Notes under the pieces: model-generated
Databases searched by the model: none
Told to the model about the DNA's origin: nothing
Seen by the model: the letters and a program-made list of their open reading frames with translations, nothing else
Program-made: the position numbers and the translations under genes
In this document: one piece after another, positions 18,606 to 27,758 of the stretch
Layout: every line of letters starts with the position of its first letter
Numbering within the stretch: position 1 is the stretch's first letter
Source of the DNA: Rhodocyclales bacterium
GTDB taxonomy: Bacteria > Pseudomonadota > Gammaproteobacteria > Burkholderiales > Rhodocyclaceae
Direction: 5' to 3'
Length of the DNA stretch: 55,741 nt
Assembly: GCA_028292485.1 (NCBI GenBank)
Contig: JAQGMG010000036.1
Location: 1-55,741, forward strand

Positions 18606-18839
18606 TTATTGGTAAATGGCAGGCTGCGTGAAGAGCGCTTCGAACTGGTCAAGACAGATATCCAGTTCATCGGCACCTTCGCCGTGAGTTAGCGCATCGG
18701 CAAGTTCATCACGGAATTTCTGGGCAGTAGTTCCGTAGAGAAAAACGCCTTTGGCGCGCCGTTTGTCGATGGCTTCGAGTCCATCAACCGAAGGATAGTC
18801 AACCACATACAGGATCGGGTTATTCAAGACGACCAACAT
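18606..18839 (-). CDS. DUF3567 family protein
   Basis: A 77-residue acidic protein beginning MLVVLNNPILYVVDYPSVDG and containing GVFLYGTTAQKFRDELA and a final DICLDQFEALFTQPAIYQ. It matches the pattern of DUF3567, a small family confined largely to Burkholderiales with no known function. A very strong ribosome site, AAGGAGGG, precedes the ATG. It has no membrane segment. Because the family is taxonomically narrow it supports the placement of the organism. Confidence 0.78.
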   Translation of the reverse strand: MLVVLNNPILYVVDYPSVDGLEAIDKRRAKGVFLYGTTAQKFRDELADALTHGEGADELDICLDQFEALFTQPAIYQ

Positions 18840-19017
18840 GGCTTGCCCTCCTTACCGAGGTTAGGCCATTACGAAGTAATGACCTTGAATCCTACATCGG
18901 CTTCAATTTGCTTTACTTCAAGCCGTTGTTGTAAAGATATGTAACGTCTGAAGTGACATACTGATCGCACGGACCACCGAGCTTGACGGCCCGTGACAGC
19001 ACCAGCAGGAGGACGAA

Positions 19018-19245
19018 ATGACGAATGAACCAAGCAATACCAGCTTCGAGCAAGCCATGAGCCTTGAAATCCGCCTGGCTTCGCTGCGTGACGAACACCG
19101 TCAGATCAACGACACCATCAGCAGCCTGGGGCTCAGCTCATATGACGATGAACTGGTGTTGCACCGTCTGAAGAAACAGAAACTCATGGTGCGCGACCGG
19201 ATCAATATCATCGAGCGCATGCTTGACCCGGTCTCGCGTGCATGA
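19018..19245 (+). CDS. YdcH-like small protein (DUF465)
   Basis: A 75-residue helical peptide with the DUF465 pattern: SLRDEHRQINDTISSLG, then ELVLHRLKKQKLMVRDRI. Two amphipathic helices predict a hairpin or coiled coil. AGGAGG lies six bases before the ATG. The family is widespread in proteobacteria; its function is not established. It is divergent from the DUF3567 gene, with the 178 bp between them likely holding both promoters. Confidence 0.82.
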   Translation: MTNEPSNTSFEQAMSLEIRLASLRDEHRQINDTISSLGLSSYDDELVLHRLKKQKLMVRDRINIIERMLDPVSRA

Positions 19246-19525
19246 AATCTGCATTAGTTGGCACAGGCAAGTAAGCGACGAGACTATTGTTTCTTCACGA
19301 CGGTTCTTCACAACGCCTCCATCAGGTGGGTCGCAATATGCGCGCCCACCCTTCCCCATAGCGCCGCGGTGCGGTCATGCCACCCATCGCCCGATGCGCG
19401 GTGACTGCCTGCAAAGCTTTTGCCCTGGCGCATAATCCACATCAACGCCCGACCTGACTTGCTCAAGTTCGGCGTTGCTTTGTCGTTTCATCGAACATTC
19501 TCCACGACTGGACTCTCGCTTGGAC

Positions 19526-21106
19526 ATGCGAATTCCCGTGCAAATTTCAGCACACCTGGCGCGCCTGAGCGTTTTCAGAAACATGCTGCCGGCAACTGGC
19601 GACAGTGTCGCGCCCGTCAGCAAGGAAATGTCTCGCTGGTTCGCAGACCTGCCCGCCGACAAGCCGCTCAAGGTGATCGACAGCCTTGCCGGGCGCGTGC
19701 TCGAGATCTCCACGCACCCCGGTTCAGCAAGCCGCAAATTCCGTCAGCTTGAACAGATCATTGGTTACACCGAACCAATGCTCAAGAGACTCGAGCAGCA
19801 ACTGGATCATTGCCGGCTGCCGCTCGACTCGGCCAGCAAGCTGGCCGCGAACAGTTCCGACCACTTGCTCAAGAATCTGTCGGAAGCCTACATGCATGTC
19901 GTGCAAGCCCTTGACAAGAGCATGCTGCGACGCCGCTTGTACGGCAGGGTTTTCATCACCTCCATCCTGCGTTCTGCGCAACTCATCCATCGTCGCGCGA
20001 TGGTGGCGCATCGTGCTCATACGCCTGGCTCACCACGGCGCTGGAAGCTGTTCAGGAAATTGCTGGCCATGGCAAGCAAGCATGGTCTGGCACAGCGGGT
20101 CTCGGAATCGCGCGGGCCCGACACGCTTGAGCAAGTCATCGTGCGCGACTGCCTGATGAGCCTGTGCGATCCGGTGAACCTGGATTCCTCCGAGCTGGGC
20201 CGCGTGCGCTTTTACGTCGAGCGCTTCGGGCACCTCGCACGACTCACCAGCGACTTGCCGCCAACTGCCGATCTTGGCCCGGGGCTGTTTGTTTTCAGTG
20301 ACTCGCCGCGCGGACCGACACAGCTCAAGACAGACCAGACACTCGAGGAGAAAGAATATCTCCTCGACTGCCGACCCTTGATTGCACGCGCCACGCAGCA
20401 GCTCTCGGGCCTGCGTCAGGGGCTGCACGCAACGAAACTCGGCCTGCCCATGGTGGCCAACGAAGCTTCCTACGCATTCATGCTGTCACGCTGCACCGAA
20501 CAATGGTCGGAGGCGAAATCGCGTCGGCATATCCGTCAGGACTATCAACCCCTGGCCGAGCTGGTCAGCGGTTTCGATCCGATACGCAACTTCCTGACCA
20601 GCGCAGCCTTTCGCCGGCGTCAGTCGGACAAACTCGAAGGTGTCGGCAAAGGCCTGTCGGTGACGAGCGAATGGCGCATCCTCGATCAAAGCCGCTCCGG
20701 TTTCGGCTTGCGTCAGGCTAGCGAACATACGCGCCCCGTTTCGGTCGGAGAAGTTGTCGCCATGCGCCCGCTGGAGCGATCCAATGTGCATATCTGTATC
20801 GTCCGGCGCGTGCGCAGCCTCGACGACAAGGATTGCGAACTTGGCCTTGAACGACTCAGCGGCAGCGGCATGCCGACTTCCGTCGACAAGACCCTGCGGG
20901 ACGGCCATACCCAAGGCGTGCCTGTCCTGTTCCTGCCACGCGTGCAGTGTTTCGATGGCGGGCCCGGTTTGCTGGCGCCAGTTGGCGATGTGACAACGGG
21001 CATGTCCTTGCTGATTCCGCAGCAGGACGGTGATGTGCGTTTCGAAGTCGCCGGCACCAGCGAGCGGCTCGCTTCGTGCGAATTGATTCAACTACGACGC
21101 GTCTGA
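19526..21106 (+). CDS. PilZ-like cyclic di-GMP-responsive protein (uncertain)
   Basis: A 526-residue soluble protein. The first 400 residues are helical and unfamiliar to me (RWFADLPADKPLKVIDSLAG at the start). From about residue 385 the pattern SEWRILDQSRSGFGLRQ, VGEVVAMRPL and CIVRRVRSLDDKDCELGLER follows the PilZ fold: a DxSxxG turn, then a beta-barrel strand with the VRxV motif. The N-terminal RxxxR arm of PilZ may correspond to the Arg cluster AAFRRRQSDK. Direct neighbour of an HDOD protein, so cyclic di-GMP signalling is plausible. The frame is open to a TTG at 19475; I chose the first ATG, at 19526. Neither start has a clear ribosome site. Confidence 0.7.
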   Translation: MRIPVQISAHLARLSVFRNMLPATGDSVAPVSKEMSRWFADLPADKPLKVIDSLAGRVLEISTHPGSASRKFRQLEQIIGYTEPMLKRLEQQLDHCRLPLDSASKLAANSSDHLLKNLSEAYMHVVQALDKSMLRRRLYGRVFITSILRSAQLIHRRAMVAHRAHTPGSPRRWKLFRKLLAMASKHGLAQRVSESRGPDTLEQVIVRDCLMSLCDPVNLDSSELGRVRFYVERFGHLARLTSDLPPTADLGPGLFVFSDSPRGPTQLKTDQTLEEKEYLLDCRPLIARATQQLSGLRQGLHATKLGLPMVANEASYAFMLSRCTEQWSEAKSRRHIRQDYQPLAELVSGFDPIRNFLTSAAFRRRQSDKLEGVGKGLSVTSEWRILDQSRSGFGLRQASEHTRPVSVGEVVAMRPLERSNVHICIVRRVRSLDDKDCELGLERLSGSGMPTSVDKTLRDGHTQGVPVLFLPRVQCFDGGPGLLAPVGDVTTGMSLLIPQQDGDVRFEVAGTSERLASCELIQLRRV

Positions 21107-21171
21107 GCTTACACTTGCAGCTCTGACGAATTTGTCGTTTTTCTATCGTTTTCACACACGGCGAACCGCGT

Positions 21172-22023
21172 ATGCACGTTGCACAGGAACTGGTTGCGAG
21201 TCTGGACAAGCTGGCTAGCTTGCCCAGCGTCTATTACCGCGTGCGGCAGGCTCTCGACGAGCCCGATGTTTCGCTCAACACGCTTTCCGACCTTATCGGC
21301 AGCGACCCGGCGCTGAGCGCCGCGCTGCTGCGTCTTGCAAACAGCGCCTTCTACGGCTTCCCGCGTCGCATTGAAACGGTCAGCCGGGCAATCAGCCTGG
21401 CCGGACTGGAGCAAGTCGGCGACGTGATACTTGCCAGCTCCATTGCCGCGACCTTTGGCGGTATCCGCCCGCAGCGCATGGACATGTCGCGTTTCTGGCG
21501 CAGTTCGGTGCGTTGCGCGTTGCTGTGCCGCAGCATCGCCCAGGCGCGAGGCGCGGGCGACACTGAGCGCCATTTCCTGCTGGGCCTGCTCGCTGACATG
21601 GGTCACCTGGTCATGTATCACGCGATTCCCGACCTTTCCGACCTGGTCATGGAAACTGCTGGTCAGACACTCGAAGCGCTGGCATTGCGCGAGCGCGAAG
21701 TAATCGGCTGCGATTTTGCCGAAGTGGGCGCAGCGCTGGCCTCAAGCTGGCGCATGCCGGTCAGCATTGGCGCCACGGTCGGCGAGCAATTGCATCCGGA
21801 ACAAGCCGGTGAATACGCACCCGCTGCCGCAGTATTGAACATCGTCAGGCGCATCGACGAAATGTGCGAGGCTGGCTCCTCGCTTGACGACACCATTGCC
21901 AGCCTGCCAGAGCCAATTCTGGTACTCGGCAACATCGACGTGGCCGAGTTGCCATCGCTGATCTGCGATTGCGAGGCCCAGCTTCACGAGATGCTGGAGT
22001 CACTGGGCGTCTCCGCCAGCTGA
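21172..22023 (+). CDS. HDOD domain protein
   Basis: A 283-residue single-domain HDOD protein: LPSVYYRVRQALDEPDVSLN, SDPALSAALLRLANSAFYGF and GLEQVGDVILAS are the helical hallmarks, and GLLADMGHLVMYHAIP is the HD-like segment without catalytic HD residues. HDOD proteins relay signals, often in motility and biofilm switching, but have no proven enzyme activity. It follows the PilZ-like gene by 65 bases on the same strand, probably as an operon. It resembles the HDOD part of the GGDEF protein at 9056-11134 in form. Confidence 0.92.
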   Translation: MHVAQELVASLDKLASLPSVYYRVRQALDEPDVSLNTLSDLIGSDPALSAALLRLANSAFYGFPRRIETVSRAISLAGLEQVGDVILASSIAATFGGIRPQRMDMSRFWRSSVRCALLCRSIAQARGAGDTERHFLLGLLADMGHLVMYHAIPDLSDLVMETAGQTLEALALREREVIGCDFAEVGAALASSWRMPVSIGATVGEQLHPEQAGEYAPAAAVLNIVRRIDEMCEAGSSLDDTIASLPEPILVLGNIDVAELPSLICDCEAQLHEMLESLGVSAS

Positions 22024-22264
22024 TACCTTTTGCGGCATTGCCCGGCGCCTCACTGGCAGCCTGGCGTTTCGATCCAGATCAAGGATTGCGCTTCTCAAAG
22101 CGCTAAGATCGGCGCTATTCTGGGCAGGAATCTTGCCGCTCAATACTTGTCAAATCCGTCAAATCAGGGGTACCGCCCTGCCCCACGGATAAGGCCTCCT
22201 GACTACACAGCATCCCTTCCAGACCGTCGTTTCTAGATCCAAGCACTTCTCCCGAGGCACAGAC

Positions 22265-25141
22265 ATGAGCAAGAAGCTGCATCCCGACGCCACAATTGCC
22301 GCCCTCGCCGACCAGGAAATCTCCGCTGAAGTACTGGTAGAGAAGTACGCCAAAGGCACAGAAACCAGTGCCCGTGAAGTGCGCAGCCGCGTAGCGCGTG
22401 CGCTCGCCGCGGTCGAAGCCGAAGATCGCCGCGCCCACTGGGAAGAGCGTTTTCTCTCGGCTCAGGAGCAAGGCTTCATCCCCGCAGGGCGCATCAATTC
22501 CGCCGCGGGTACGGCCCTTACCGCGACCTTGATCAACTGCTTCGTGCAACCGGTCGGCGACTCGGTCACCGAGGAAGCCGACGGTCGTCCCGGCATCTAC
22601 ACCGCGCTATCGCATGCTGCGGAAACCATGCGACGTGGCGGCGGCGTCGGTTACGACTTCTCCAGCATCCGCCCGATGGGGGCGCTGGTGCGGGGCACGC
22701 AGTCGCGCGCCAGCGGCCCGGTATCGTACATGCGTGTTTTCGACCGCTCCTGCGAGACGGTGGAGTCGGCCGGTGCACGTCGCGGCGCGCAGATGGGCGT
22801 GCTGCGTTGCGATCACCCGGACATCGAGAACTTCATTCACGCCAAGGATGAAGGCGACCTATCCAATTTCAATATTTCCGTCGGCGTGACCGATGTGTTC
22901 ATGAAAGCCGTTGAAGCCAACGGTGACGTCGAACTCGCGCACCGCGCCGAGCCCACAGCTGACATCAAGGAAAGCGGCGCCTGGCAGCGCGAGGACGGCT
23001 GGTGGGTGTATCGCAAGATACCGGCGCGCGAACTGTGGGACCAGATCATGCGTTCGACATACGATCACGCTGAGCCGGGCATCCTCTTCCTCGACCGCAT
23101 CAACCGCGACAACAATCTGAGCTATTGCGAGACGATCGAAGCGACCAATCCCTGCGCCGAGCAACCGCTGCCACCCTATGGTTGCTGCTGCCTGGGCTCG
23201 ATCAATCTGACCACCTTCGTCCTCGATCCCTTTACGGATACGGCTCGCTTCGACGAAGCAGCCTTCGGCAAGGTCGTCGAGACATCGACACGCATGCTCG
23301 ACAACGTGCTCGATGCAACACACTGGCCGCTGCCACAGCAACAACAGGAAGCCGCCAGCAAGCGCCGCATCGGCCTTGGCTTCACCGGCCTGGGCGATGC
23401 ACTCATCATGCTCGGCCTGCGCTACGACACACCCGCTGCGCGCGCCAAGGCGAGCGAAATCAGCATCATCATGCGCGACCGCGCCTACCTGGCGTCGGTC
23501 GAGCTCGCGCGCGAGCGCGGAGCCTTCCCGCTGTTCAACGCCGATATGTATCTGTCAGGCGGCAACTTCGCCTCGCGCTTGCCGAGCGAAATAAAGGAGC
23601 AGATCCGCAAGCACGGCATTCGCAACTCGCACCTGTTGTCGATCGCCCCGACCGGCACCATCTCGCTGGCATTTGCCGACAATGCCTCGAACGGCATCGA
23701 ACCGCCGTTCTCCTGGACCTATACGCGCAAAAAGCGCATGGCCGATGGCACGCACAAACTCTACGCCGTAGAGGACTACGCCTGGCGTCTGTATCGTCAC
23801 CTTGGCGGCGACATGGAAAACCTGCCTGACTCGTTCGTCACGGCGCTGGAAATCTCGGCGCAGGCTCACAAGGAGATGGTCGCCGCTGTCGCACCGTATG
23901 TTGACACCAGCATATCGAAGACGGTGAACGTGCCTGAGGACTATCCCTACGGCGAATTCGAAGGGCTCTATCTCTCCGCATGGAAAGCCGGCCTCAAGGG
24001 ACTTGCCACTTACCGGCCCAACAAGGTGCTCGGCTCGGTGCTGTCTGTCGATTCCCCGCAAGCCAAAGAAGAAATGCGTTCGCCCAATGACGTCGTGCTG
24101 AACGACCCGAACCGTCGCCTGTCGATTCCCTCGCTGCCCGCTCCAGTGCTTGCCAGCCTGCGCTGGCCTGGCAGGCCGGAGCTGCCGGACGGCAATACCT
24201 CCTGGACTTACATGCTGGACAGCCCGCAGGGCTCGTTCGCCATCTTTGTCGGCCATGTTGACGCGAGCGATGACGGGCAGATACGCGACACCTTCCCGTT
24301 CGAAGTCTGGGTCAATGGCGCCGACCAGCCGCGCGGCCTTGGCGCACTTGCCAAGACGCTATCGATGGACATGCGCGCCAATGATCGCGCCTGGCTCAAG
24401 CTCAAGCTTGATGCACTCGCCTCCACCGTGGGTGAATCGGGGTTCGACCTTCCTTTCCCTCCGCATGGCGAACAACGCCGCGTGCCGGGTGTGGTCTCCG
24501 CATTCGCGCAGATCGTCCGTTACCGTTGCGAAAAACTGGGAGCGTTCGAGACCACCGGCCCGACACCGGTGCAAGACGCGGTGTTTAGTGTGCAGGAGCC
24601 AAAAACGGGCACGGATGGCACACTGTCCTGGACCGTGGACATCATTAATCCGGCCACCGGCGAAGACTTCGTGCTTGGCCTCAAGGAAATATCACTGCCC
24701 GACGGCATGACCCGTCCCTATTCCATGTGGTTATCGGGCAACTATCCGCGCGCGCTCGACGGCCTCGCCCGCTTGCTCTCTCTAGACATGCGTGTACTCG
24801 ACCCGGCCTGGATCGGCATGAAACTGCGCAAGCTGCTCAACTACCCCGAGCCGCTCGGTGACTTCATGGCCTTCGTACCCGGCACGCGCCGCCAACAGAA
24901 CTGGCCCTCGACCGTCGCCTATGTTGCGCGTCTCATGATCCATCGTTACGCGATGCTCGGTGTGCTCGACGAACAAGGCTATCCGATGCGCGAAATGGGT
25001 ATCCTCGAAACACCGCGTGACGACAACACCCAGAAGCTGATGCTGGGGACACGCTGCAATGAGTGCGGCAATGACTCCGTCATCCGCAAGGATGGTTGCG
25101 ATTTCTGCACGGCCTGTGGGGCGGTGGGGAGTTGCGGCTAA
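22265..25141 (+). CDS. nrdJ: Adenosylcobalamin-dependent (class II) ribonucleotide reductase
   Basis: A 958-residue NrdJ that makes deoxyribonucleotides without oxygen dependence. Family blocks: [34 protein letters not shown] and the active-site NPCAEQ, with the thiyl-radical Cys at about 297. After the catalytic barrel, residues of about 640-720 and 780-860 hold two similar copies of a small domain (SWTYMLDSP...FPFEVWVNG...LSMDMR and SWTVDIINP...YSMWLSGN...LSLDMR), a tandem duplication of the TSCPD type. The C terminus has the zinc or redox cysteines CNEC and [12 protein letters not shown] precedes the ATG. No cobalamin riboswitch could be recognised in the 241-bp leader. Confidence 0.95.
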   Translation: MSKKLHPDATIAALADQEISAEVLVEKYAKGTETSAREVRSRVARALAAVEAEDRRAHWEERFLSAQEQGFIPAGRINSAAGTALTATLINCFVQPVGDSVTEEADGRPGIYTALSHAAETMRRGGGVGYDFSSIRPMGALVRGTQSRASGPVSYMRVFDRSCETVESAGARRGAQMGVLRCDHPDIENFIHAKDEGDLSNFNISVGVTDVFMKAVEANGDVELAHRAEPTADIKESGAWQREDGWWVYRKIPARELWDQIMRSTYDHAEPGILFLDRINRDNNLSYCETIEATNPCAEQPLPPYGCCCLGSINLTTFVLDPFTDTARFDEAAFGKVVETSTRMLDNVLDATHWPLPQQQQEAASKRRIGLGFTGLGDALIMLGLRYDTPAARAKASEISIIMRDRAYLASVELARERGAFPLFNADMYLSGGNFASRLPSEIKEQIRKHGIRNSHLLSIAPTGTISLAFADNASNGIEPPFSWTYTRKKRMADGTHKLYAVEDYAWRLYRHLGGDMENLPDSFVTALEISAQAHKEMVAAVAPYVDTSISKTVNVPEDYPYGEFEGLYLSAWKAGLKGLATYRPNKVLGSVLSVDSPQAKEEMRSPNDVVLNDPNRRLSIPSLPAPVLASLRWPGRPELPDGNTSWTYMLDSPQGSFAIFVGHVDASDDGQIRDTFPFEVWVNGADQPRGLGALAKTLSMDMRANDRAWLKLKLDALASTVGESGFDLPFPPHGEQRRVPGVVSAFAQIVRYRCEKLGAFETTGPTPVQDAVFSVQEPKTGTDGTLSWTVDIINPATGEDFVLGLKEISLPDGMTRPYSMWLSGNYPRALDGLARLLSLDMRVLDPAWIGMKLRKLLNYPEPLGDFMAFVPGTRRQQNWPSTVAYVARLMIHRYAMLGVLDEQGYPMREMGILETPRDDNTQKLMLGTRCNECGNDSVIRKDGCDFCTACGAVGSCG

Positions 25142-25153
25142 GCGGCAGCCGCA

Positions 25154-25187
25154 TGTAGGGAGGGGCAAAATGTAGGGAGGGGCAAAA
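25154..25187. repeat. Two perfect 17-bp tandem repeats after nrdJ
   Basis: TGTAGGGAGGGGCAAAA is present twice with no spacer (25154-25170 and 25171-25187), 12 bases after the nrdJ stop. It marks the left edge of the accessory region. Confidence 0.85.
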
Positions 25188-25465
25188 GCCCGTATTTTGA
25201 GGGCATAAATCGTGAACTTAGGGGGCATAAGGAAACCCCATAAATTCGCATGGCATCGAAAATTGGCGTTTTCGAGATCGGATCACCTTTGATCGACCCC
25301 ATCCTGGAGACCTCATTTTTTATCATCGTGCAGCAGAGGAACTGCTGTGTTCTCCGATTCGAACGCGACATCATCCCAATAGACAAAGGCGCGCAAACAG
25401 CCCAGAGCCTAAAACGATGTTGGCCCTTAACGGTGCGCGATAATTGGAAGGCCGGTGGCGAACTG
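25188..25465. other. Gene-free stretch at the left island edge
   Basis: No supported gene, terminator or mobile-element end is visible between the tandem repeats and the ATPase remnant. The plus-strand open frame beginning at 25250 runs on into the antisense of the ATPase and has no family features. Confidence 0.4.
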
Positions 25466-26254
25466 CTATGCCGGAATCTCGGCGACCATCGGGCCGTCGG
25501 CGCCAATAGCAGAGAACCTATAAAACTTGGCAGCATCGCCCAAGTGGCGGAATTTCTGGCGCGCTAACTGCAACATCTTTTCGTCACATGTGGAAATTAC
25601 GAATTGCTTGCAGCCATCTGGTGAGCCCTGCAGACCGGAGAGAAGGTCCAGCAATGCATACGTGTTGAGGTCGTCGAAGTGTGTCACGGGGTCGTCCATC
25701 ATGATGGAGGAGAACCCGGACCAAGTCTGCGAGCTACACGCCGTCAAGAACAATCCCAATACCAAGGTCTGTACCTGAGATTGACTGAAGTAGTCGGTCG
25801 GCCGCAGCTCCTCGTTGTTCCTGTTTACGTGAATGGCAATCGAAGAGCCTTTACTTGAGACCTCAATATCGCCGAAGCCGTACACAGGGCGCAATCTTCG
25901 CTGAATAGTCGCGGTGCGCGGCCCGTACTCTTTGGTGAAGTGCCCGGTCGCCGCTGCTTGTTGGCTTCCGAGCAACTTATGTACGCCCTCGAAATACCTG
26001 ATCCATGGGGCGAGCAGATCGGCACGCCCTTGAGCACTGACCGCAATCTGCTGTCCATCCATGATGCGTTTGCGGATGCTCTCAAATGCTGCTGAAGTAG
26101 CTGCAGCATCAAAGGCAATCTCAAGCTCCGCCACCCTGTTGTTCAGGGCATTGGCGGCTTCGTGGCGCGCTACAGCCGCTGCAATACCCATCAGGATTTC
26201 GTCGGCGGATACATCGGGCGCCAACCCCGCTGCCGACAACGAAGCAGAGAGCAC
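25466..26254 (-). pseudogene. SMC/RecN-like ATPase, 3' fragment only
   Basis: The 263-codon frame encodes only the C-terminal half of an ABC/SMC-type ATPase: coiled-coil residues (HEAANALNNRVAELEIAF), the signature-like YFSQSQVQTLVLGLFLT, Walker B SIMMDDPVTHFDDLN and a switch region KQFVISTCDE. No Walker A or N-terminal lobe exists. Translation upstream of 26254 meets an in-frame TAG within four codons and the similarity stops. The open frame begins with GTG but has no ribosome site. It is therefore the remnant of a longer gene, perhaps a defence or DNA-repair ATPase, cut at about 26255. Confidence 0.75.
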
Positions 26255-26509
26255 TTGAAGTGGCTAAACGATGAATTGGATGAGGAGAATAAGTCACTCG
26301 CAACGAGACATCCACAGGCCTCCTTGGCAACACTATCTGGTACTGCGCACGGTCAAGTCGTGTCGTCACTTCGTCCCATGGCGGCGACCGCTTTAAATGA
26401 CGTTGTTTTGGTCGCCAGTTCAGGCACCAAACCATCCAGTCCGGACACTTGGAAAGAAAGGGAATCGAAAGCAATCGAACACGTCTTGTATACATTTGCG
26501 ATGTTTTGA
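26255..26509 (+). pseudogene. 3' remnant of another gene joined at the breakpoint
   Basis: Immediately right of the ATPase breakpoint the plus strand reads as LKWLNDELDEENKSLATRHP and onward to a TGA at 26507-26509. The 84 codons have ordinary protein composition and end KAIEHVLYTFAMF. Upstream the same frame becomes antisense to the ATPase, so this looks like the tail of a different gene that has lost its front. I do not recognise the family; the alternative is chance open frame. Confidence 0.4.
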
Positions 26510-26531
26510 AAGTATCAGCCTTCCGCTCGAC

Positions 26532-27287
26532 CTACTCTTCAGTTTCGTTTAAAGCCATGTCTAGTGTCCTGAAAATTCGCGCATTCCCTTTGGCATAACA
26601 GTCAATTAGAAAGTATCCAAAGAAAAGTGCAAACGCATACAAAACGATCTGACTGATATCCATTGGCTTAGTCGGAGTCGAATATTTCTCTGCCGTTTGC
26701 AACGTATGGTTAAACAAAAACACAAAACCACCCCATGACAAAGTGAGAATCGCATTGAGCTTCAGTACTCTGCTCTTCACACGATCTTCAATAATCTTCA
26801 AATTTGCCTGTACCGCGTTAAGCCGACTCCTGCTCTCGATCTCATATTCATCCAAGACTTTGAAAAGCCGAACGGCCGCTTTTTGCTGAAGTGGATAGAC
26901 CGCGAACGTTGAAGGAGTAGTGAAGAGAGTCCATACCAAGGCTGCAACAAGGGCAAAGTAACCAAGAGTGGCTTGAGTAGTTGCCGCATTAGCATCTACC
27001 GGAACAAATTTGGCCGCCACAGCGTATAGAAAGATCATCGCGGCCGACACGAATACCCAACGCAGGACTGTCTTCATAGTGACGTCTGCGCCAAGGATGA
27101 TCACCTTTGGTGGATGTGCGATATGGCGCCACGCATTGTCAAGAAGCGAAAACTCAAGGCGCTTTTCACCAAAGACGACGTTTTCCGCAGTCTTGATGAG
27201 CTCAACAGTTGCGGTGTGGATCGTAGGTAGAATTTTCACAGGGTCAGTTCTGACGCTGTCTTCGTTAGATCGCTTGATAAGATGCAT
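26532..27287 (-). CDS. Four-TM membrane protein, unknown
   Basis: A protein of 251 residues. A charged N-terminal cytoplasmic part of about 70 residues is followed by two TM helices (VFVSAAMIFLYAVAAKFV and GYFALVAALVWTLFTTPS), a helical cytoplasmic segment with a coiled-coil look (FKVLDEYEIESRSRLNAVQA, ending IIEDRVKSR), and two more TM helices near the C terminus. No known family is recognised. GGGA six bases before the ATG at 27287 decides for this start over an ATG at 27323. It is transcribed away from the giant two-gene pair, with 471 bp between; it may be an associated membrane effector, or unrelated cargo. Confidence 0.7.
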   Translation of the reverse strand: MHLIKRSNEDSVRTDPVKILPTIHTATVELIKTAENVVFGEKRLEFSLLDNAWRHIAHPPKVIILGADVTMKTVLRWVFVSAAMIFLYAVAAKFVPVDANAATTQATLGYFALVAALVWTLFTTPSTFAVYPLQQKAAVRLFKVLDEYEIESRSRLNAVQANLKIIEDRVKSRVLKLNAILTLSWGGFVFLFNHTLQTAEKYSTPTKPMDISQIVLYAFALFFGYFLIDCYAKGNARIFRTLDMALNETEE

Positions 27288-27758
27288 TGAGTTCCCAGTA
27301 CAAGAGCATGATCCGTGAAGCATTACTCACCGAACGAATAGTTTATCGACTGCCCTTGTCAACATACCCGTATGGGCAACCTTTTGAACTACCCGATGCG
27401 GATAGATTGATGGCTTCGTCCCATATTGCATCAAGCCTATAGCACAAGGACTAAAAAAGATCGGGATATGTCCATGCTCAAGCGCCTGAGCGGTCGGCCC
27501 GCGTAGTTCGCAGCCCTCCTGAAGACAGAAAGGGCCCGGTCGAATTGAGGCGGTTACGGACACGACTGCCATTGCGGCTTTCAGTTAGCTCTATCCGCAT
27601 ACGTCTTTATCATGCGATCCCATAGCTTTGCGGCTGATCCGCACTAGTGGGTGGTATCAACAAAAACCGCGAGAGCTCACATCACGCGCCAGGTGCTTAC
27701 CGAGAGTTCACCGAAGGCCCAACTTTGTCTGAAAGTCGGATTGTCGAGGATGATATAA
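27288..27758. other. Divergent intergenic region
   Basis: This 471-bp stretch separates the four-TM gene (minus) and the 1189-aa gene (plus) and should contain both promoters. I cannot place a confident promoter. GAGG at 27746-27749 is the ribosome site of the plus-strand gene. An 81-codon open frame on the minus strand (27327-27572) has no clear ribosome site. Confidence 0.4.

Noticed and set aside
22024-22264. Cobalamin riboswitch upstream of nrdJ
   Set aside because: A B12-dependent enzyme makes it plausible, but I could not find the conserved B12 box or the expected helix set.
25250-25567. Plus-strand 105-codon open frame right of nrdJ
   Set aside because: The second half is antisense to the ATPase fragment and the first half has no motif or ribosome site.
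27327-27572. 81-codon minus-strand open frame in the divergent intergenic region
   Set aside because: It has an ATG and mildly protein-like composition but no ribosome site and no recognisable family, and it lies where two promoters must be. Not strong enough to call.
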